Source: Melioribacteraceae bacterium
GTDB lineage: Bacteria; Bacteroidota; Ignavibacteria; Ignavibacteriales; Melioribacteraceae
DNA length: 64,000 nt
NCBI GenBank assembly: GCA_027030245.1
Contig: JALVFE010000016.1
Location: forward strand, 310,001 to 374,000
Direction of reading: 5' to 3'
Shown: in pieces, positions 26,864 through 36,212 of the stretch
How the letters are laid out: each line of letters begins with the position of its first letter
Numbering within the stretch: position 1 is the first letter of the stretch
The notes under the pieces: model-generated
What the model was told of the DNA's origin: nothing
The model's input: only the letters and a program-made list of their open reading frames with translations
The model's database searches: none
Program-made: the position numbers and the translations under genes

Positions 26864-27318
26864 TAAAATTCCACTTCGTAATCGATAAATTTGCCGTTAT
26901 TATAATTAAATTTTGCGCTGAAAAATTTTTCTTGAAACAACCACGGAATAAAAATTTGATCGCCTTCCCAAAGATTCAAATCAAGTAACTTTACATTCGG
27001 AATCCATTCCAATTTACCTTCAGGCGAATCGATTAAACTGCCTTCGAATTTATCGATGACAAAAATAAAAACATACCAATCATCTTTACCGTCGAACATC
27101 GGGAAGGTAATGAATCCTTTCAGCTTCAGGCTTTTGACTATCAAGCCGGCTTCTTCTTTAATTTCCCGGATTGCGCAATCTTCCGGGGATTCGCCCGGTT
27201 CGAACTTTCCGCCTAATCCGTTCCACTTCCCTTCGTGGTAATCGTTTTCTTTTTTGTTGCGGTAAAGCATTAAAGTTTTACCGTCTTTTTGGATGTAGCA
27301 AAGTGTTGCGAGTTTCAT
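26860..27318 (-). CDS. NUDIX hydrolase, MutT/MTH1-like
   Basis: The protein has 152 residues. The NUDIX box G-x5-E-x7-REU-x-EE-x-GU is complete (GKFEPGE...REIKEEAGL) at about residues 36-60. The start LATLCYIQKDGKTLMLYRNK and the motif WNGLGGK resemble 8-oxo-dGTP diphosphatases, which clean oxidised nucleotides from the pool. It overlaps the SMUG2-like gene by 4 bases and begins 7 bases after the radical SAM gene. The shared damage-control theme supports the assignment. Confidence 0.87.
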   Translation of the reverse strand: MKLATLCYIQKDGKTLMLYRNKKENDYHEGKWNGLGGKFEPGESPEDCAIREIKEEAGLIVKSLKLKGFITFPMFDGKDDWYVFIFVIDKFEGSLIDSPEGKLEWIPNVKLLDLNLWEGDQIFIPWLFQEKFFSAKFNYNNGKFIDYEVEFY

Positions 27319-27325
27319 AAAATTC

Positions 27326-28306
27326 CTACAACGGATATTCTTCTAATTTTGTCTGCCAAGCCCAGTAATTACAAGTCGGACACAACGGTAATTCACCGGT
27401 TTTGTTTTCAATATGTAATTTCCTAATTCTTCTTAGCGGTTCACCTTTCCAAATACTTTCCAAACTTTGCTCATTTGCATTTCCGGTTTGTAATTTTTGT
27501 AACCAATCCATACAACAAGCGGAAACTATTCCGTCGGAATTAATTACCATAGATTCCCACAAAGAATAACACGGGTATCGGTTCTTTTCCGATTCTTTAT
27601 AGTCGAAAACCCCCCAAGTTAAATTTTCCCATTCTTGTATTTCCACATCGTAATTTTTCCAAAATTTCCTGAATAATTTTAATTCGGTCTTCATTTCCGG
27701 GAACTGTTTCAAATCTATTATTTGAACAATTACCCTTGGTTTCCAAGAATTCTTATTCCTTAATTCTAAAAATGTTAAAATATTATTAATCACTTTATCA
27801 AAATTTTTACCTCTGACTTTCTTATAAAACTCTTCCGTTGCCGCACCGATACTGAAGTTTACTATGTCGATCTTATTTTCTAAAATCGACATGCTTATTT
27901 CTTTTGTTAAACGGTGACCGTTTGTAGTTAAATAAACAATATGATTGTTTTTCTTCTTAACTCTTTCAAGTATATAATTAATATCCGGATGTAAAAGGGG
28001 TTCGCCGTCTTTATGCAATGCTATCCTTCTAATACCGTAATTATCTATTTCGTTCATTATTTTTTCAAACAAACCAATTTTTATTATACCGAATTTTCTT
28101 ACGTCATTCCGGAATTCTTTCATGTGCGGGGGACAATGAACACAAGAAAGGTTGCAAGAGCTTACAATCTCTACATTAATCAATTCCGGAAATTGCATAT
28201 CGGGCTTAGGTAAAAGGTTTGCGGTTTTCTTAAACCGGAAAATCAATTCCTTGCCCAAATCATTAGATTTGATTTTATTTATAACAATTCTTTTTACGTT
28301 CATCAT
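27326..28306 (-). CDS. Radical SAM/SPASM-domain protein
   Basis: This is a 326-residue enzyme. The radical SAM cluster motif is C-x3-C-x2-C in SSCNLSCVHC (near residue 50). The C-terminal SPASM-like region has Cys residues in YPCYSLWES, VSACCMDW and LCPTCNYWAW, enough for one or two extra Fe-S clusters. It resembles SPASM enzymes that modify peptides or activate other proteins, but no peptide substrate gene is seen. It sits between hldD and the NUDIX gene on the same strand with small gaps (46 and 7 bases). Confidence 0.83.
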   Translation of the reverse strand: MMNVKRIVINKIKSNDLGKELIFRFKKTANLLPKPDMQFPELINVEIVSSCNLSCVHCPPHMKEFRNDVRKFGIIKIGLFEKIMNEIDNYGIRRIALHKDGEPLLHPDINYILERVKKKNNHIVYLTTNGHRLTKEISMSILENKIDIVNFSIGAATEEFYKKVRGKNFDKVINNILTFLELRNKNSWKPRVIVQIIDLKQFPEMKTELKLFRKFWKNYDVEIQEWENLTWGVFDYKESEKNRYPCYSLWESMVINSDGIVSACCMDWLQKLQTGNANEQSLESIWKGEPLRRIRKLHIENKTGELPLCPTCNYWAWQTKLEEYPL

Positions 28307-28352
28307 TTAATATAAACTTATTCTATTAATTTTTGGATTATCTTAATTAAAA

Positions 28353-29327
28353 CTACCATGCTAAGGTTTTATCCTTTAGCAAATAGTTTTTCACGTAATC
28401 TTCCACGCCTTTTTCCAAAGGGGTTATTTCGTTTTCGTATCCGGCTTCGCGAAGTTTTGTCAGATCGGCTTGAGTAAAGTATTGGTATTTTTCCCTAAGG
28501 TTCTCCGGCATCTCGATATATTCGATGTTAACAGGTTTATCCATTGCATTGAAAATTGCAGTAACCAAATCATTCCAAGTTCTGGCATTACCCGTTCCAA
28601 CGTTAAACAAACCGTTAACATTTTTATTCCGCATAAAAAACAAAGTAATATCAACCGCATCTTTCACATAAATAAAATCGCGGAGTTGTTCCCCGTCTTT
28701 ATAATCTTTTTTGTATGATTTGAATAATCTCACCTTTCCGCTCTCTTTAATTTGATAAAACGCTTTATGCACAACGCTTCTCATATCGCCTTTGTGATAC
28801 TCGTTGGGACCGTAAACATTAAAATATTTAAGTCCAACAATTTTATCAAAGTAATTATTTTTTTTCGCGTAAAGATCGAACAAATGTTTTGAATAGCCAT
28901 ACATGTTAAGCGGTCGAAGTTTTTCCAAACTTTCCTCATCGTCTTTATATCCTTGTGAACCGTCGCCGTAAGTTGCCGCGGAAGAAGCGTAAATAAACCT
29001 TATGTTTTTCTCAACGCAATAATCCGCTAGCACTTGAGTATAAGCAAAGTTATTTTCCATAAGGTAATCGGCATCTTTTTCCGTGGTGGACGAACAAGCG
29101 CCGAGATGAAAAATCACATCGATATCATATTCAAATTCATCGGTGTATATCCATTTAATGAAATCGTCTTTGTGGTAAAAGTCGTGATAATCCAATCCCA
29201 CTAAATTTTTCCACTTTTCGGCTGTTCCAAGATGATCAACGATAATAATATCGTTTCTGCCAATCCGGTTTAATTTCCAAACCAACGCGCTGCCGATAAA
29301 TCCGGCTCCTCCGGTTACTACGATCAT
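28353..29327 (-). CDS. hldD: ADP-L-glycero-D-manno-heptose 6-epimerase
   Basis: The 324-residue enzyme converts ADP-D-glycero-D-manno-heptose to the L-glycero form for lipopolysaccharide core. The NAD-binding motif is TGGAGFIGSALV at the N-terminus. HldD-type blocks include VDHLGTAEKWKNLVGL, IFHLGACSSTTEKD and the catalytic Y-x3-K in MYGYSKHLFD. The length matches the family. It indicates a Gram-negative heptose-containing core. It may lead an operon with the radical SAM, NUDIX and SMUG2-like genes. Confidence 0.94.
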   Translation of the reverse strand: MIVVTGGAGFIGSALVWKLNRIGRNDIIIVDHLGTAEKWKNLVGLDYHDFYHKDDFIKWIYTDEFEYDIDVIFHLGACSSTTEKDADYLMENNFAYTQVLADYCVEKNIRFIYASSAATYGDGSQGYKDDEESLEKLRPLNMYGYSKHLFDLYAKKNNYFDKIVGLKYFNVYGPNEYHKGDMRSVVHKAFYQIKESGKVRLFKSYKKDYKDGEQLRDFIYVKDAVDITLFFMRNKNVNGLFNVGTGNARTWNDLVTAIFNAMDKPVNIEYIEMPENLREKYQYFTQADLTKLREAGYENEITPLEKGVEDYVKNYLLKDKTLAW

Positions 29328-29466
29328 TTTTTTACTCCAATCAATTTTATTTGAATCCCAAAATGCAAAATTAGAAACGCCAATGCAAAAATATCTTAAT
29401 TGATTTTATTTATTAAATTTATGGTTGACGATAATTTTATTAAAAATTGAATTCAAAGTGAAAGCA

Positions 29467-32400
29467 ATGTATAACAAATTAAAAAAAATACTCGATAACC
29501 GCATCATGGTTTTAGACGGTGCAATGGGAACAATGATTCAGCGGCACACTTTATCTGAAGAAGATTTCCGCGGCGAACGATTTAAGAACCATCCGCAACA
29601 ACTTAAAGGAAATAACGATATTCTTTGCTTAACTCAACCGGAAATAATCAAAAACATTCATTTGGAATATTTGAAAGCAGGCGCCGATATTATCGAAACA
29701 AACACTTTTAACGGAACATCCATTTCTCAATCAGATTACGGAACTCAAGATTTAGCTTATGAAATTAACTTTAACGCTGCCAAATTAGCAAAGCAGGCAA
29801 TAGAAGAATTAAACGATCCGGGCAAACCGAGATTCGTTGCCGGAGCTGTTGGGCCTACAAACAAAACTGCATCGATGTCTCCAAAAGTTACCGACCCGGG
29901 ATTTAGAGCGGTAACGTTCGATGATCTTTATGAAGCATACTACGAACAAATCAACGGATTGATTGACGGCAGAGCGGATATAATTTTAATCGAGACAATT
30001 TTCGATACACTTAACGCAAAGGCTGCAATTTATGCCGCCGGAGAATTAAGCGACAAATTGGGAAAGGACATTCCGGTAATGATTTCGGGAACGATAACCG
30101 ACGCAAGCGGAAGAACGCTTTCGGGACAAACGTTGGAAGCATTTTGGATTTCCGTTTCCCACACAAAAAATTTGCTATCCGTAGGTTTAAACTGTGCAAT
30201 GGGCCCGCAACAATTAAGACCTTACATAGAAGAACTTTCGGGAATTGCCGATTGTTATGTGAGCCTTTATCCTAACGCGGGGTTGCCGAACGAGTTCGGA
30301 GAATATGATGAAACTCCGGAAATGATGAAAAAAGTTTTGGAAGACTATGCGAAACACGGATTCTTCAATATCGTCGGGGGTTGCTGCGGAACAACCCCGG
30401 ACCACATCAAAGCGTTTGCGGAAATGGTAAAGGACCTTTCGCCGAGAAAAATTCCTGATGTTGAACCGTATCTGAGACTCAGCGGTTTGGAAGCGCTTGT
30501 AGTGCGTCCCGATTCGAACTTCATTAACATCGGAGAAAGAACAAACGTTGCCGGTTCAAGAAAATTTGCCCGCTTAATCCGGAACGAAGATTACGAAGAA
30601 GCGTTATCAGTTGCGAAAGAGCAAGTGGAAAACGGTGCGCAAATACTCGACGTAAGTATGGATGACGCAATGATCGACGCCGAAAAAGCAATGATCAAAT
30701 TCCTTAACCTGTTATCCGCCGAACCGGAAATTGCCAAAGTTCCGGTAATGCTTGATTCATCGAAGTGGAATGTTATTGAGTCAGGATTAAAACGTTTGCA
30801 AGGCAAAGGAATTGTTAATTCAATCAGCTTAAAAGAAGGGGAAGAAAATTTTAAAAAATACGCACGCAAAATAAAAAAATACGGAGCCGCCGTTATCGTT
30901 ATGGCTTTCGACGAGAAAGGGCAAGCCGATTCTTTCGAACGGAAAATCGAAATTTGCAAAAGGGCTTACGATATTTTGGTAAACGAAGTCGGCTTTCCGC
31001 CGCAAGATATAATTTTGGACCCGAATATTTTTGCGATTGGAACCGGAATAAAAGAACACAGAAATTATGCAGTCGATTATTTCGAAGCAACGCGTTGGAT
31101 TAAACAGAACTTACCTTATGCAAAAGTATCGGGAGGAGTCAGCAATGTATCGTTTTCGTTCCGCGGAAACAACACTGTAAGAAGGGCTATTAATTCCGCA
31201 TTCCTTTATCATGCAATAGAAGCGGGAATGGATATGGGAATTGTCAATCCTTCGCAACTTGATGTTTACGAAGACATTCCGCGCGATCTGCTCTCACTTG
31301 TGGAAGATGTTCTTTTCAACCGGAGGGAAGACGCAACCGACCGTTTAATCGATTACGCTCAAAAAGTTAAGGATACCGTTGTTACGGAAAAACAAAAACT
31401 CGAATGGAGGGAGAAACCGGTTGAAGAACGCTTGGAATACGCTTTGATAAAAGGAATAACAGACTTCATCGAAGAAGATATAGAAGAAGCACGCAAGAAA
31501 TACCCTTCGGCTTTGGACGTAATTGAACAACCATTAATGAAAGGAATGAACAAAGTGGGAGACTTGTTCGGCTCCGGGAAAATGTTTTTGCCGCAAGTTG
31601 TTAAAAGCGCAAGGGTAATGAAAAAAGCGGTTTCATATTTGATTCCCTACATTGAGAAAGAGAAAGAAAAAGCGGGCGAAATATCTCATCAAGGAACGGT
31701 TTTATTGGCAACGGTAAAAGGTGACGTGCACGATATCGGGAAAAACATTGTATCTGTTGTTTTAGGTTGTAACAATTACAATGTAATCGATTTGGGAGTA
31801 ATGGTTCCTTCCGATAAAATTTTATCCACCGCTATCGAAAAGGATGTTGATATCATAGGTCTAAGCGGACTTATCACTCCGTCGTTGGATGAAATGGTGC
31901 ACATCGCCAAAGAAATGAAACGGCTGAATATGGATAAACCGTTGCTCATCGGCGGTGCAACAACATCCAAAATACACACTGCGGTTAAAATTGCTCAAAA
32001 CTATAACGGTCCGGTAATTCACGTTCTCGACGCTTCCCAATCTGTTCCGGTAGTTAGTAATTTACTTAACAGTGAAATTAAAGAAGAGTTTTTATCGGAC
32101 ATTGAAAACGAATACGAAGAAATAAGAAAACGGCATACCGCCAAAACCGCAAGCAAAAAGTTTGTATCGATTGAGGAAGCAAGAGCAAATAAATTAAAAA
32201 TCAATTGGGATGAAACCGGTATTAAAACTCCTAATTTTTTAGGTATAAAATTATTTGATGATTATTCTTTGAGGGAAATAAAAGAATACATCGATTGGAC
32301 TCCCTTTTTCCGGGCTTGGGAATTAAAAGGCAAGTTTCCTGAATTACTTAACGATTCCATCCACGGAAAAGAAGCGGAAAAGTTATTCACGGATGCAAAT

Positions 32401-33141
32401 GAAATTTTAAGCGAAATAATAAATTCCAAATTATTAACGGCTAAAGCCGTAATCGGAATATTTCCCGCAAATACCGTTGGTTGCGACGATATAGAAATTT
32501 ACAAAGACGAATCGAGAAACGGACTGCTTGGAATTTTACACACCTTGCGTCAACAATCGAAAAAAGCAAAATCATCTTCCAACTTGGCGCTGGCGGATTT
32601 CATAGCACCGAAAGATTCCGGGGTAAACGATTACATCGGAATGTTTGCGTTAACTACAGGATTGGGAATTGAAAAATTGATAGACAAATACGAAAAAGAT
32701 TCGGACGATTACAAAGCCATTTTGATAAAATCATTAGCCGACCGGCTAGCCGAAGCTTTCGCCGAACTTCTTCACCTTAAAGTTAGAAAAGAAATTTGGG
32801 GATACGCTCCGGACGAAAACTTATCGTTAAACGAATTGATAGAAGAAAAATACAGAGGCATAAGACCGGCGCCCGGTTACCCCGCCCAACCCGACCACAC
32901 CGAGAAAATTACAATATTTAATATTTTAAATACTACTGAATCTACCGGTATTGAACTTACCGAAAGTATGGCGATGTATCCCGCTGCATCGATTTGCGGC
33001 ATCTATTTCGGTCACCCCCAATCAAGATATTTTAATGTGGGTAAATTAGGTAAAGATCAAATTCTAGATTATAAAAAAAGAAAAGGGATGAGCTTGGAAG
33101 AAGTAGAAAAATGGCTTGCACCTTACTTGAATTATAAATAA
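29467..33141 (+). CDS. metH: Cobalamin-dependent methionine synthase
   Basis: The 1224-residue enzyme transfers a methyl group from methyl-tetrahydrofolate to homocysteine through cobalamin. Four modules are seen in order: the homocysteine domain with zinc cysteines ([17 protein letters not shown]), the folate domain (about 340-620, [14 protein letters not shown]), the cobalamin domain with DVHDIG (His755) and the AdoMet reactivation domain ([12 protein letters not shown]). The start at 29467 is preferred over the TTG at 29425, which would add residues with no counterpart in the family. No riboswitch is evident upstream in 29328-29466. Confidence 0.97.
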   Translation: MYNKLKKILDNRIMVLDGAMGTMIQRHTLSEEDFRGERFKNHPQQLKGNNDILCLTQPEIIKNIHLEYLKAGADIIETNTFNGTSISQSDYGTQDLAYEINFNAAKLAKQAIEELNDPGKPRFVAGAVGPTNKTASMSPKVTDPGFRAVTFDDLYEAYYEQINGLIDGRADIILIETIFDTLNAKAAIYAAGELSDKLGKDIPVMISGTITDASGRTLSGQTLEAFWISVSHTKNLLSVGLNCAMGPQQLRPYIEELSGIADCYVSLYPNAGLPNEFGEYDETPEMMKKVLEDYAKHGFFNIVGGCCGTTPDHIKAFAEMVKDLSPRKIPDVEPYLRLSGLEALVVRPDSNFINIGERTNVAGSRKFARLIRNEDYEEALSVAKEQVENGAQILDVSMDDAMIDAEKAMIKFLNLLSAEPEIAKVPVMLDSSKWNVIESGLKRLQGKGIVNSISLKEGEENFKKYARKIKKYGAAVIVMAFDEKGQADSFERKIEICKRAYDILVNEVGFPPQDIILDPNIFAIGTGIKEHRNYAVDYFEATRWIKQNLPYAKVSGGVSNVSFSFRGNNTVRRAINSAFLYHAIEAGMDMGIVNPSQLDVYEDIPRDLLSLVEDVLFNRREDATDRLIDYAQKVKDTVVTEKQKLEWREKPVEERLEYALIKGITDFIEEDIEEARKKYPSALDVIEQPLMKGMNKVGDLFGSGKMFLPQVVKSARVMKKAVSYLIPYIEKEKEKAGEISHQGTVLLATVKGDVHDIGKNIVSVVLGCNNYNVIDLGVMVPSDKILSTAIEKDVDIIGLSGLITPSLDEMVHIAKEMKRLNMDKPLLIGGATTSKIHTAVKIAQNYNGPVIHVLDASQSVPVVSNLLNSEIKEEFLSDIENEYEEIRKRHTAKTASKKFVSIEEARANKLKINWDETGIKTPNFLGIKLFDDYSLREIKEYIDWTPFFRAWELKGKFPELLNDSIHGKEAEKLFTDANEILSEIINSKLLTAKAVIGIFPANTVGCDDIEIYKDESRNGLLGILHTLRQQSKKAKSSSNLALADFIAPKDSGVNDYIGMFALTTGLGIEKLIDKYEKDSDDYKAILIKSLADRLAEAFAELLHLKVRKEIWGYAPDENLSLNELIEEKYRGIRPAPGYPAQPDHTEKITIFNILNTTESTGIELTESMAMYPAASICGIYFGHPQSRYFNVGKLGKDQILDYKKRKGMSLEEVEKWLAPYLNYK

Positions 33142-33352
33142 CCGAATGATGCAATATATTTTTACATAAAAATGTTTTTGTAAAATTATGTTGCTTTTCT
33201 TTACACTTGTCTTAAAATATTTATTTCCGCTGCTTCTCGGAAAATCATCTTTGCGTGCAAAAATTGATAAATCGCACAAAACCAAATATTCCGTTTCTTC
33301 GGGTAAACTGGCATAAAATTGGACTATAAATAATATTGTATATTACGATTAT

Positions 33353-33501
33353 CCTTGGATTTTCGGCTCCTTATACCGAAAGCGTTAAACGAATTTCATA
33401 TACTATTGTTTTATAATATAAATTTTCTTGCATTTCCTTTTCCGGTAAACTGTTGAAATCAATACTTACAATACATAAAGAAATCCAAGGGAGCTGAAAA
33501 T
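33353..33501 (+). promoter_or_regulatory. Leader with alternative pairings to the ribosome binding site
   Basis: ATTTTCGGCTCC (33359-33370) can pair with GGAGCTGAAAAT (33490-33501), with one G-U, covering the ribosome binding site and start of the next gene. CCTTGGAT (33353-33360) can instead pair with ATCCAAGG (33483-33490). The two pairings overlap and are probably exclusive. The rest of the 358-base gap 33142-33499 holds no gene that I can see. Confidence 0.4.
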
Positions 33502-34720
33502 GAAAACCATATTATTTGGTGGTTTGATTTTGTTAATGAATTTACTAATGCTTAATCAATCTTCATATTCTCAACCTGTTATTGTCGATCACTCATGCAC
33601 AGACATTACACTTATTCCGCAAGATGCAATTCAACAAGCAAAAGAAACGCTTCACATCGGTTACGGGCACACTTCCCACGGAAGTCAACTAACAACCGGG
33701 ATGAATGGATTGATAAACTTTGCCAATGACGGAGGTCTTGGTTTATCCCTTCCGCAAGATATTTTCGAATGGAACAATGGAGGCGCAGACGGGGCACTCG
33801 ATTTGGAAGAGGGAGACGGATACGGCTCCGGTTGGTTGGACCACGATTGCGGATACTACCCAAACTGGATTGACGAGACAAGACAGTATTTGGACGATCC
33901 TTCCCATTCAGACGTTAACGTAATTATTTGGTCGTGGTGCGGACAAGTAAGCGGTATGAGTGAACAGGATATGATTGATAAATACCTGGCGCCCATGACA
34001 CAATTGGAAAATGATTTCCCGAATGTAAAATTTGTTTATATGACCGGGCATGCGGACGGCAGCGGCGAAACGGGAAACTTACATATCAGGAATCAGCAAA
34101 TTAGGGATTATTGTATTGCCAACAACAAAATTTTGTTTGACTTTTACGACATTGAATGTTACGATCCCGACGGAAATTATTATGGCGACAAATTAGTAAA
34201 CGATAACTGCGATTACGACTCTAACGGTGACGGTTCGCGGGATGCCAATTGGGCAATTGATTGGCAAAACAATCACACCGAAGGAGTTGATTGGTATCAA
34301 TGTCCCGCCGCCCACTCACAACCGTTAAACGCTAACAGGAAAGCTTATGCGGCTTGGTGGCTTTGGGCACGCTTGGCAGGTTGGGACGGAATTACATCAA
34401 TAAATTCTCATAATGAAAAATTAAACGCTAATTTCGTTTTGTATCAGAATTATCCTAATCCATTTAACCCGGCAACTACAATTAAATATTTAATTGCAAC
34501 CTCCTCCCCTTTGACAAAGGGGAGGACCGAGGAGGGGTTTGTTACCTTGAAAATTTATGATGTCTTGGGACGTGAAGTTGCAACACTCGTCAACGGATTA
34601 CAAACACCCGGAAGTTATAAAATAGAATTTGATGCCGGTAGTCTTCCGAGCGGTATTTATTATTACCGGCTGACAATTAATAATTTCTCTCAAACAAAAT
34701 GGATGATACTGCAAAAATAA
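33500..34720 (+). CDS. Secreted protein of unknown enzymatic type with type IX sorting domain
   Basis: The protein has 406 residues with a signal peptide (to about 24). The main domain, about 25-300, has LHIGYGHTSHGSQLTTGMNG, VNVIIWSWCGQVSG and FVYMTGHADGSGE. These blocks suggest a hydrolase-like fold, perhaps SGNH-like, but I cannot name the family. A Ca-binding-like DSNGDGSRDAN is present. The C-terminus has YQNYPNPFNPATTI, IYDVLGREVATL and SGIYYYRL, a T9SS module. A palindromic repeat is inserted in frame within this module (34503-34525). It is exported and probably surface-bound. Confidence 0.82.
   Translation: MKTILFGGLILLMNLLMLNQSSYSQPVIVDHSCTDITLIPQDAIQQAKETLHIGYGHTSHGSQLTTGMNGLINFANDGGLGLSLPQDIFEWNNGGADGALDLEEGDGYGSGWLDHDCGYYPNWIDETRQYLDDPSHSDVNVIIWSWCGQVSGMSEQDMIDKYLAPMTQLENDFPNVKFVYMTGHADGSGETGNLHIRNQQIRDYCIANNKILFDFYDIECYDPDGNYYGDKLVNDNCDYDSNGDGSRDANWAIDWQNNHTEGVDWYQCPAAHSQPLNANRKAYAAWWLWARLAGWDGITSINSHNEKLNANFVLYQNYPNPFNPATTIKYLIATSSPLTKGRTEEGFVTLKIYDVLGREVATLVNGLQTPGSYKIEFDAGSLPSGIYYYRLTINNFSQTKWMILQK
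34503..34525. repeat. Palindromic element inserted in frame in a coding region
   Basis: CCTCCCCTTTG and CAAAGGGGAGG are perfect 11-base arms with a 1-base centre. The surrounding DNA encodes TSSPLTKGRTEEG, an extra loop between two conserved strands of the sorting domain that the other two copies in this window lack. It looks like a mobile palindrome that has become coding. Confidence 0.75.
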
Positions 34721-34867
34721 TGACAAATACAATTATCCTGTTACACTGCTAAATGCATGATTTTGTTTTAGAGAATTATTTTACTTGATTCTAAAGATTT
34801 AATAATTATCTTAAACTTTAGAACATTAGAATTTTATATTCTCTAAAAAACCAGAAAGGGAAACAAA

Positions 34868-35539
34868 ATGAAAAAAATATATATACCGGTGTTCTTAATT
34901 TTAGCCGTTTCAATAACTTTTCTCACGGGAAGAAGTTTCCGGGTTCAACAAGTACCTTATGGGTCCAAATACAGTTGTAATACTTGTCATACCGAAGGAG
35001 GCGGAACACCGAGAAATCCGTTCGGACTCGATGTTGAATCGAGAGTTACCCCTGGCGGGAACGAAACGTTTTGGGGACCTGATCTTGCGGCATTGGATTC
35101 GGACGGCGACGGTTTCACAAACGGCGAAGAATTGCAAGACCCAAACGGAACTTGGAAACAAGGCGATGCCGATCCAGGCGACCCCACCGCGGTAACTCAT
35201 CCCGGCGATCCTAACGACCATCCGCCTATCGTTTCGGTTGAAGAGGAACTACCCGTTTCAAACAAATTTATTTTGTTTAACAATTATCCGAATCCTTTTA
35301 ATCCAAGTACTAAAATATCATTCAATGTTCCGGTTAACTCAAAGGTTAAGCTCGCGATATACAATATTAAAGGTGAGCTTGTTAATATTTTAGCAGACCG
35401 CGAATACGCTCCGGGCAAATACGAAGCTTTTTGGAGCGGAAGAGACGATTCCGGTCGTAAAGTTAGTTCGGGCATTTATTTGTACAGGCTAACTGCCGGA
35501 AATTTTGTCCAAACCAAAAGAATGATTTTGTTAAAATAA
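34868..35539 (+). CDS. Secreted mono-heme cytochrome c with Ca-binding repeat and type IX sorting domain
   Basis: This 223-residue protein has a signal peptide (to about 25), then one heme site CNTCH near residue 37. A Ca-binding stretch DSDGDGFTNGEELQDP follows near residue 76, then a Pro/Asp-rich linker. The C-terminal sorting module has NNYPNPFNPSTK, IYNIKGELVNIL and SGIYLYRLTAGN. It would be an exported cytochrome held on the surface, able to pass electrons outside the cell; that role is inferred. An AAGGGAAAC ribosome binding site precedes the start. Confidence 0.82.
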   Translation: MKKIYIPVFLILAVSITFLTGRSFRVQQVPYGSKYSCNTCHTEGGGTPRNPFGLDVESRVTPGGNETFWGPDLAALDSDGDGFTNGEELQDPNGTWKQGDADPGDPTAVTHPGDPNDHPPIVSVEEELPVSNKFILFNNYPNPFNPSTKISFNVPVNSKVKLAIYNIKGELVNILADREYAPGKYEAFWSGRDDSGRKVSSGIYLYRLTAGNFVQTKRMILLK

Positions 35540-35555
35540 TTTTATTGAACCCCGG

Positions 35556-35583
35556 GGAACCCCCGTTTATCAACGGGGTTTCC
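35556..35583. terminator. Bidirectional hairpin terminator overlapping a stop codon
   Basis: GGAACCCCCGTT and AACGGGGTTTCC form a 12-base stem with one mismatch and a TATC loop. It serves the secreted cytochrome gene (plus strand) and contains the last codons of the convergent methyltransferase gene (stop at 35570). Confidence 0.75.
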
Positions 35584-36124
35584 TTCCAACAAATAATGCT
35601 TTGTTTACTTTTACATTATTTTTACCGGTGGTTATAAATTCTTTGTACTCGATTAATTCCAAATCGTTGAATGCCTGCAGCAACTCCCCTTCCTTAACAA
35701 GAAAATCGGGATTGCGCTTTAACTTTTCCGTTTCTTTACCATGCATCAATGTTTCATAAATCAAAACACCACCGGGTTTTAATGCATTTATAATTTGGGG
35801 AAATAATTTTCTGCTCAGATAATTTATACAAATAATTAAATCGTATTTGTTTTGCGGTAAAGTATATTCGTCCAAATCAACTTGAAACACTTTAACGCCT
35901 TTAATCGATTTTAACTTCTTAACGGCAACATCGCTCAATTCCAATGCATCAACGTCAAAACCTTGACTAACCAAATATTCTGAATTCCTTCCCATTCCGG
36001 CGGCGATATCCAATGCTTTTTTACCTTTAGCCAAAGTAGAAAATTCAATCACCGAACCGGAAGGTTTTGTGATATAAATTCCTTCCGCAAATTTTTTATT
36101 CCATCTTTTTCTATCAGCATCCAT
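35570..36124 (-). CDS. Class I SAM-dependent methyltransferase (TehB-like)
   Basis: This 184-residue soluble enzyme has the Rossmann-like methyltransferase fold. Motif I is ALDIAAGMGRNSEYL, the acidic SAM ligand is in VDALELS, motif II is YDLIICINYL and motif III is LKPGGVLIYET. It resembles TehB/UbiE-like small methyltransferases (RWNKKFAEG start). The substrate is unknown. It is a single gene between two plus-strand genes, with a shared terminator at its 3' end. Confidence 0.82.
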   Translation of the reverse strand: MDADRKRWNKKFAEGIYITKPSGSVIEFSTLAKGKKALDIAAGMGRNSEYLVSQGFDVDALELSDVAVKKLKSIKGVKVFQVDLDEYTLPQNKYDLIICINYLSRKLFPQIINALKPGGVLIYETLMHGKETEKLKRNPDFLVKEGELLQAFNDLELIEYKEFITTGKNNVKVNKALFVGRKPR

Positions 36125-36212
36125 TGTTTTCTTTAAATTTTTACAGTCAAAATTTATTTCCCGAATTTCTTTATATTAGGGTTTAATCGTTCAAAAAATA
36201 CAGAGACAAATT

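Noticed and set aside
29328-29466. Possible SAM or cobalamin riboswitch upstream of metH
   Set aside because: No stem arrangement, B12-box or SAM-box motif was seen in the 139-base gap.
35540-35569. Extra GGGG/CCCC stem in the gap after the secreted cytochrome
   Set aside because: CCCCGGGG at 35550-35557 is a short palindrome that overlaps the better terminator stem; it is not a separate element.
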